The position numbers and the translations under genes were made by a program. A model generated the notes under the pieces. The model was given only the letters and a program-made list of their open reading frames with translations, was not told where the DNA came from and ran no database searches. A stretch of 16,775 nucleotides of DNA from an uncultured Clostridia bacterium (lineage in GTDB: Bacteria; Bacillota; Clostridia; Oscillospirales; Acutalibacteraceae), in the NCBI GenBank assembly GCA_937877675.1, contig CALEIS010000004.1:1-16775 (forward strand). Reading direction: 5' to 3'. Shown piece after piece: positions 14,571 to 16,775 of the stretch (position 1 is its first letter; each line of letters begins with the position of its first letter).

Positions 14571-15370
14571 CACCCCAACATTACATCTAATAGCATCATA
14601 ACTGCAAAGCCGAGGATGATGCCCATCGTTGCAAAATATGGATGGACATCTTTATTCTTTTGACATTCTGGGATTAGTTCATGTACAACTACTAATATCA
14701 TAGCCCCTGCTGCGAAAGACAGTGCATAAGGTAAAATTGTTTCCACATGTACCACTAATAATGCACCTATTATACCTGCAATTGGTTCTACCATTCCTGA
14801 CGCTTGACCAAAAAAGAAACTCTTTCTTCTTGAATATCCTTCTCGTCTTAATGGAATGGAAACAGCAGCACCCTCGGGAAAATTCTGTAATCCTATACCC
14901 ACGGCAACGGAGATTGCCCCCATTAAAGTTTCTGTTGTATATCCTTCCTGTAATGCACCAAATGCGACACCTACTGCCAAACCCTCGGGTATGTTGTGAA
15001 GAGTAATTGAGAGAATCAGCATTATAATACGATTAAAGCTTTCATTATCCTTTTCGCCTGTGTTGTTTACTTTTCTTCTTGCAAACGAAATTATTTTATC
15101 GGATAACCAGATAAATATAGCTCCTAATAAAAAACCTATAGTTGCTACAAAATAGGCAGGCATTTTTGATGTTTCTTCTGCTCTTTCAATTGCCGGTTGA
15201 AGCAGTGACCAGAAACTTGCGGCAATCATTACGCCTGAAGCAAAACCAAGCATAGAATTTAATACTTTTTGATTAATTGATGTAAAAAAGACCACATTAG
15301 CAGCACCCAATGCAGTTACAAACCATGTACCGAGTGTCGCTATCAGCGCCATTATGACAAATGTATCCAT
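14570..15370 (-). CDS. ZIP-family divalent metal (zinc) transporter
   Basis: An inner-membrane importer of Zn2+ and related metals. The 266 residues form about eight hydrophobic helices. The metal path is visible: H125-N-I-P-E129-G in helix 4, Q162-N-F-P-E166-G in helix 5, E195 in SGMVEPIAG and H230-E231 in the next segment. These patterns fit the GufA/ZupT branch of ZIP. The loop between helices 3 and 4 (about 97-113) is short and charged, without the His-rich stretch of many eukaryotic members. The start is the ATG at 15370, with AGGAGG (15382-15377) 6 nt upstream. It is transcribed alone from a promoter at 15389-15418, with the clpC terminator upstream. Ion preference cannot be told from sequence. 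Confidence 0.92.
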   Translation of the reverse strand: MDTFVIMALIATLGTWFVTALGAANVVFFTSINQKVLNSMLGFASGVMIAASFWSLLQPAIERAEETSKMPAYFVATIGFLLGAIFIWLSDKIISFARRKVNNTGEKDNESFNRIIMLILSITLHNIPEGLAVGVAFGALQEGYTTETLMGAISVAVGIGLQNFPEGAAVSIPLRREGYSRRKSFFFGQASGMVEPIAGIIGALLVVHVETILPYALSFAAGAMILVVVHELIPECQKNKDVHPYFATMGIILGFAVMMLLDVMLG

Positions 15371-15388
15371 ACAGCACCTCCTGTATTC

Positions 15389-15418
15389 ATTATATTCGTT
15401 GAGAATAAAGGGGTGCAA
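15389..15418 (-). promoter_or_regulatory. Promoter of the ZIP transporter gene
   Basis: The -35 is TTGCAC (15418-15413), followed by an 18-nt spacer and a perfect TATAAT -10 (15394-15389). The predicted start falls at about 15382, on or next to the Shine-Dalgarno, giving an unusually short leader of about 12 nt. Confidence 0.55.
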
Positions 15419-15451
15419 AAATTAAGGACAGTAGATTTCGCTACTGTCCTT
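15415..15451 (-). terminator. Intrinsic terminator of the clpC-like gene
   Basis: AAGGACAGTAG (15424-15434) pairs with CTACTGTCCTT (15441-15451) around a 6-nt loop. On the minus strand TAATTTTTGC follows. It starts 5 nt past the stop codon. The plus strand also has TTTTTG after the stem, so it could work both ways. Confidence 0.85.
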
Positions 15452-15456
15452 TTTGT

Positions 15457-16775
15457 TTATTCGAAATTTACCTGAATATCATTATCAGTTGATGTAACAA
15501 AGATTTTGTTGATTACTGTGCCGAGGTTATCAATCATTAGTGTTGAAACTTTGTCCTCAATATTTCTTCTGATAACATTTCTCAAGTCACGAGCACCACG
15601 AACATTACCGTCCATCTTTGAAACGATTGCAGACGGTGTATTTTCGTCATAGATAAACTCAATTCCCTTATCTTTGAGAACTGTTTTCATCTCGTTAATC
15701 ATCAGAACTGCAATTCTCTTATAATCTTCTTCGTTAAGTGGATTGAATACAACGATTTCATCAACACGACCGATAAATTCAGGACGCAAGAACTCATTAA
15801 GTGCTTTAAGAACTTTTTCTTTTGAAATGTCCTTTGCACTCTTACCGAAGCCTAATGATGTTTCTGCTTTTTGACTACCTGCATTTGATGTCATAATAAT
15901 TACTGTGTTTGCAAAGCTTACTGTTCTGCCATGAGCATCATTTGTTTTGCCTTCATCAAGAATCTGAAGAAGAATATTCATAACATCAGGATGTGCTTTT
16001 TCAATTTCGTCAAAGAGAATAATTGAATATGGCTTTCTTCTTACTTTTTCTGTAAGTTGACCTGCCTCGTCATATCCCACATATCCTGGAGGTGAGCCGA
16101 TAAGACGAGAAACAGAATGTTTCTCCATAAACTCACTCATATCAAGACGGATAAGTGTTTCAGGAGTATCAAAAAGTTCCATTGAAAGTTGTTTTACAAG
16201 TTCAGTTTTACCAACACCAGTAGGACCTACAAAAATAAATGATGCAGGACGTTTTTGAAGTGTCAACTGAATTCTGCTACGCTTAATAGCATTTGCAACA
16301 AGAGTTACAGCCTCATCCTGACCGATTACTTTTTCCATAAGTCTGTTTTCAAGACCTTTAAGACGATTTACATCCCCTTCTACAACCTTAGTTGCAGGAA
16401 TTCCTGTCCAAAGGTTAATAACTTTTGCAAGGTCATCTTCTGTAACATTGTTATCCTTTGCTTTTTCCTGTAATTCAGATGCTTTACCCTCGCAAACAGC
16501 AAGTTCACCCTTTGTTTTATAAAGTTCTTCATAGATAGGGTTTAAATCTTCATCCTTTTCAGGATTTGCAATCTTTTCTTCCAACTCTTCAAGTTCTTTT
16601 TTGAGAGTTTCTATTTTCTTTTCATTTATTTCGTTTTCACTGATTGCCTTATTACGAAGATTTGCACAAGTACAAGCCTCATCAAGAAGGTCGATTGCTT
16701 TATCAGGTAAAAATCTGTCTGTAATATATCTTTCAGAAAGAGTTACTGCTTTATAAACTAAATTATCACTGATTT
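15457..16775 (-). CDS. clpC: ClpC-like Hsp100 ATPase, C-terminal part (gene runs off the right edge)
   Basis: An AAA+ unfoldase that feeds proteins to ClpP. The frame is open to the window edge (438 codons visible), so the true start lies outside. A TTG at 16584 is internal, because upstream codons encode SERYITDRFLPDKAIDLLDEA, the end of the first ATPase domain. A medium coiled-coil region of about 80 residues follows, the ClpC/ClpE size, much shorter than in ClpB. The second ATPase domain has WTGIPATKV, Walker A GPTGVGKT (16204-16227), Walker B IILFDEIEKAH, TSNAG, arginine finger RPEFIGRVDE and sensor-2 GARDLRNVIRR. ETSLGFGK, between TSNAG and the arginine finger, fits the ClpP-docking loop, which ClpB lacks. 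ClpE or a divergent ClpA cannot be excluded without the N-terminus. A hairpin terminator follows the stop. Confidence 0.88.
   Translation of the reverse strand, partial: ISDNLVYKAVTLSERYITDRFLPDKAIDLLDEACTCANLRNKAISENEINEKKIETLKKELEELEEKIANPEKDEDLNPIYEELYKTKGELAVCEGKASELQEKAKDNNVTEDDLAKVINLWTGIPATKVVEGDVNRLKGLENRLMEKVIGQDEAVTLVANAIKRSRIQLTLQKRPASFIFVGPTGVGKTELVKQLSMELFDTPETLIRLDMSEFMEKHSVSRLIGSPPGYVGYDEAGQLTEKVRRKPYSIILFDEIEKAHPDVMNILLQILDEGKTNDAHGRTVSFANTVIIMTSNAGSQKAETSLGFGKSAKDISKEKVLKALNEFLRPEFIGRVDEIVVFNPLNEEDYKRIAVLMINEMKTVLKDKGIEFIYDENTPSAIVSKMDGNVRGARDLRNVIRRNIEDKVSTLMIDNLGTVINKIFVTSTDNDIQVNFE

Noticed and set aside
15457..16584. A short complete Clp ATPase starting at the TTG at 16584
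   Set aside because: The frame continues upstream with clear conserved Clp sequence (SERYITDRFLPDKAIDLLDEA), so the TTG is internal and the gene is merely cut by the window edge.

Overview
The window is AT-rich bacterial DNA. Almost every protein gene lies on the minus strand, has a strong AGGAGG-type ribosome binding site and is packed tightly against its neighbour. The gene set (SigA-type sigma factor behind dgt and dnaG, AddAB instead of RecBCD, a ClpC-like ATPase, CCA-encoding tRNA genes) fits a low-GC Firmicute. I would place it among the Clostridia, probably near Ruminococcus/Oscillospirales. This placement is inferred from gene content and style, not from a database search.

Layout, left to right. 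Positions 1-91 hold a GC-rich, repeat-like palindrome ahead of the rpoD terminator. Next, on the minus strand, comes a macromolecular-synthesis operon transcribed dgt > dnaG > rpoD (4020 to 141): nucleotide-pool dNTPase, replication primase and housekeeping sigma factor. Upstream are a YigZ/IMPACT-family gene (4111-4734) and rpmE for ribosomal protein L31 (4861-5064), the latter with its own promoter and terminator. From 13628 down to 5145 is a four-gene operon: a small membrane-anchored protein with a possible Sm-like barrel, a family-27 glycoside hydrolase, addB and addA. Junctions are 9 nt, 14 nt and a 20-nt overlap, so a sugar hydrolase is tied to the double-strand-break repair nuclease.

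A plus-strand tRNA cluster (Gly-TCC, Arg-TCT, His-GTG, Gln-TTG; 13808-14222) starts from a near-consensus promoter divergent from that operon. It carries two unusual tRNA-derived structures. The Arg-His spacer repeats both halves of the tRNA-Arg acceptor stem as a hairpin. Downstream of tRNA-Gln, the last 22 nt of the tRNA plus 3 following A residues are repeated 196 bp later, after a dense series of hairpins, and each copy runs into its own intrinsic terminator. This organisation resembles the E. coli tyrT/rtT repeats and is the most interesting part of the window.

After a low-complexity inverted-repeat stretch (14460-14570) come a ZIP-family metal transporter (14570-15370) and the C-terminal part of a ClpC-like Hsp100 ATPase, whose reading frame stays open to the right edge. 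The only stretch over 300 bases without a protein or canonical tRNA gene is 14223-14569. It holds the tRNA-Gln terminator, the structured cassette, a second terminator and the inverted-repeat sequence.
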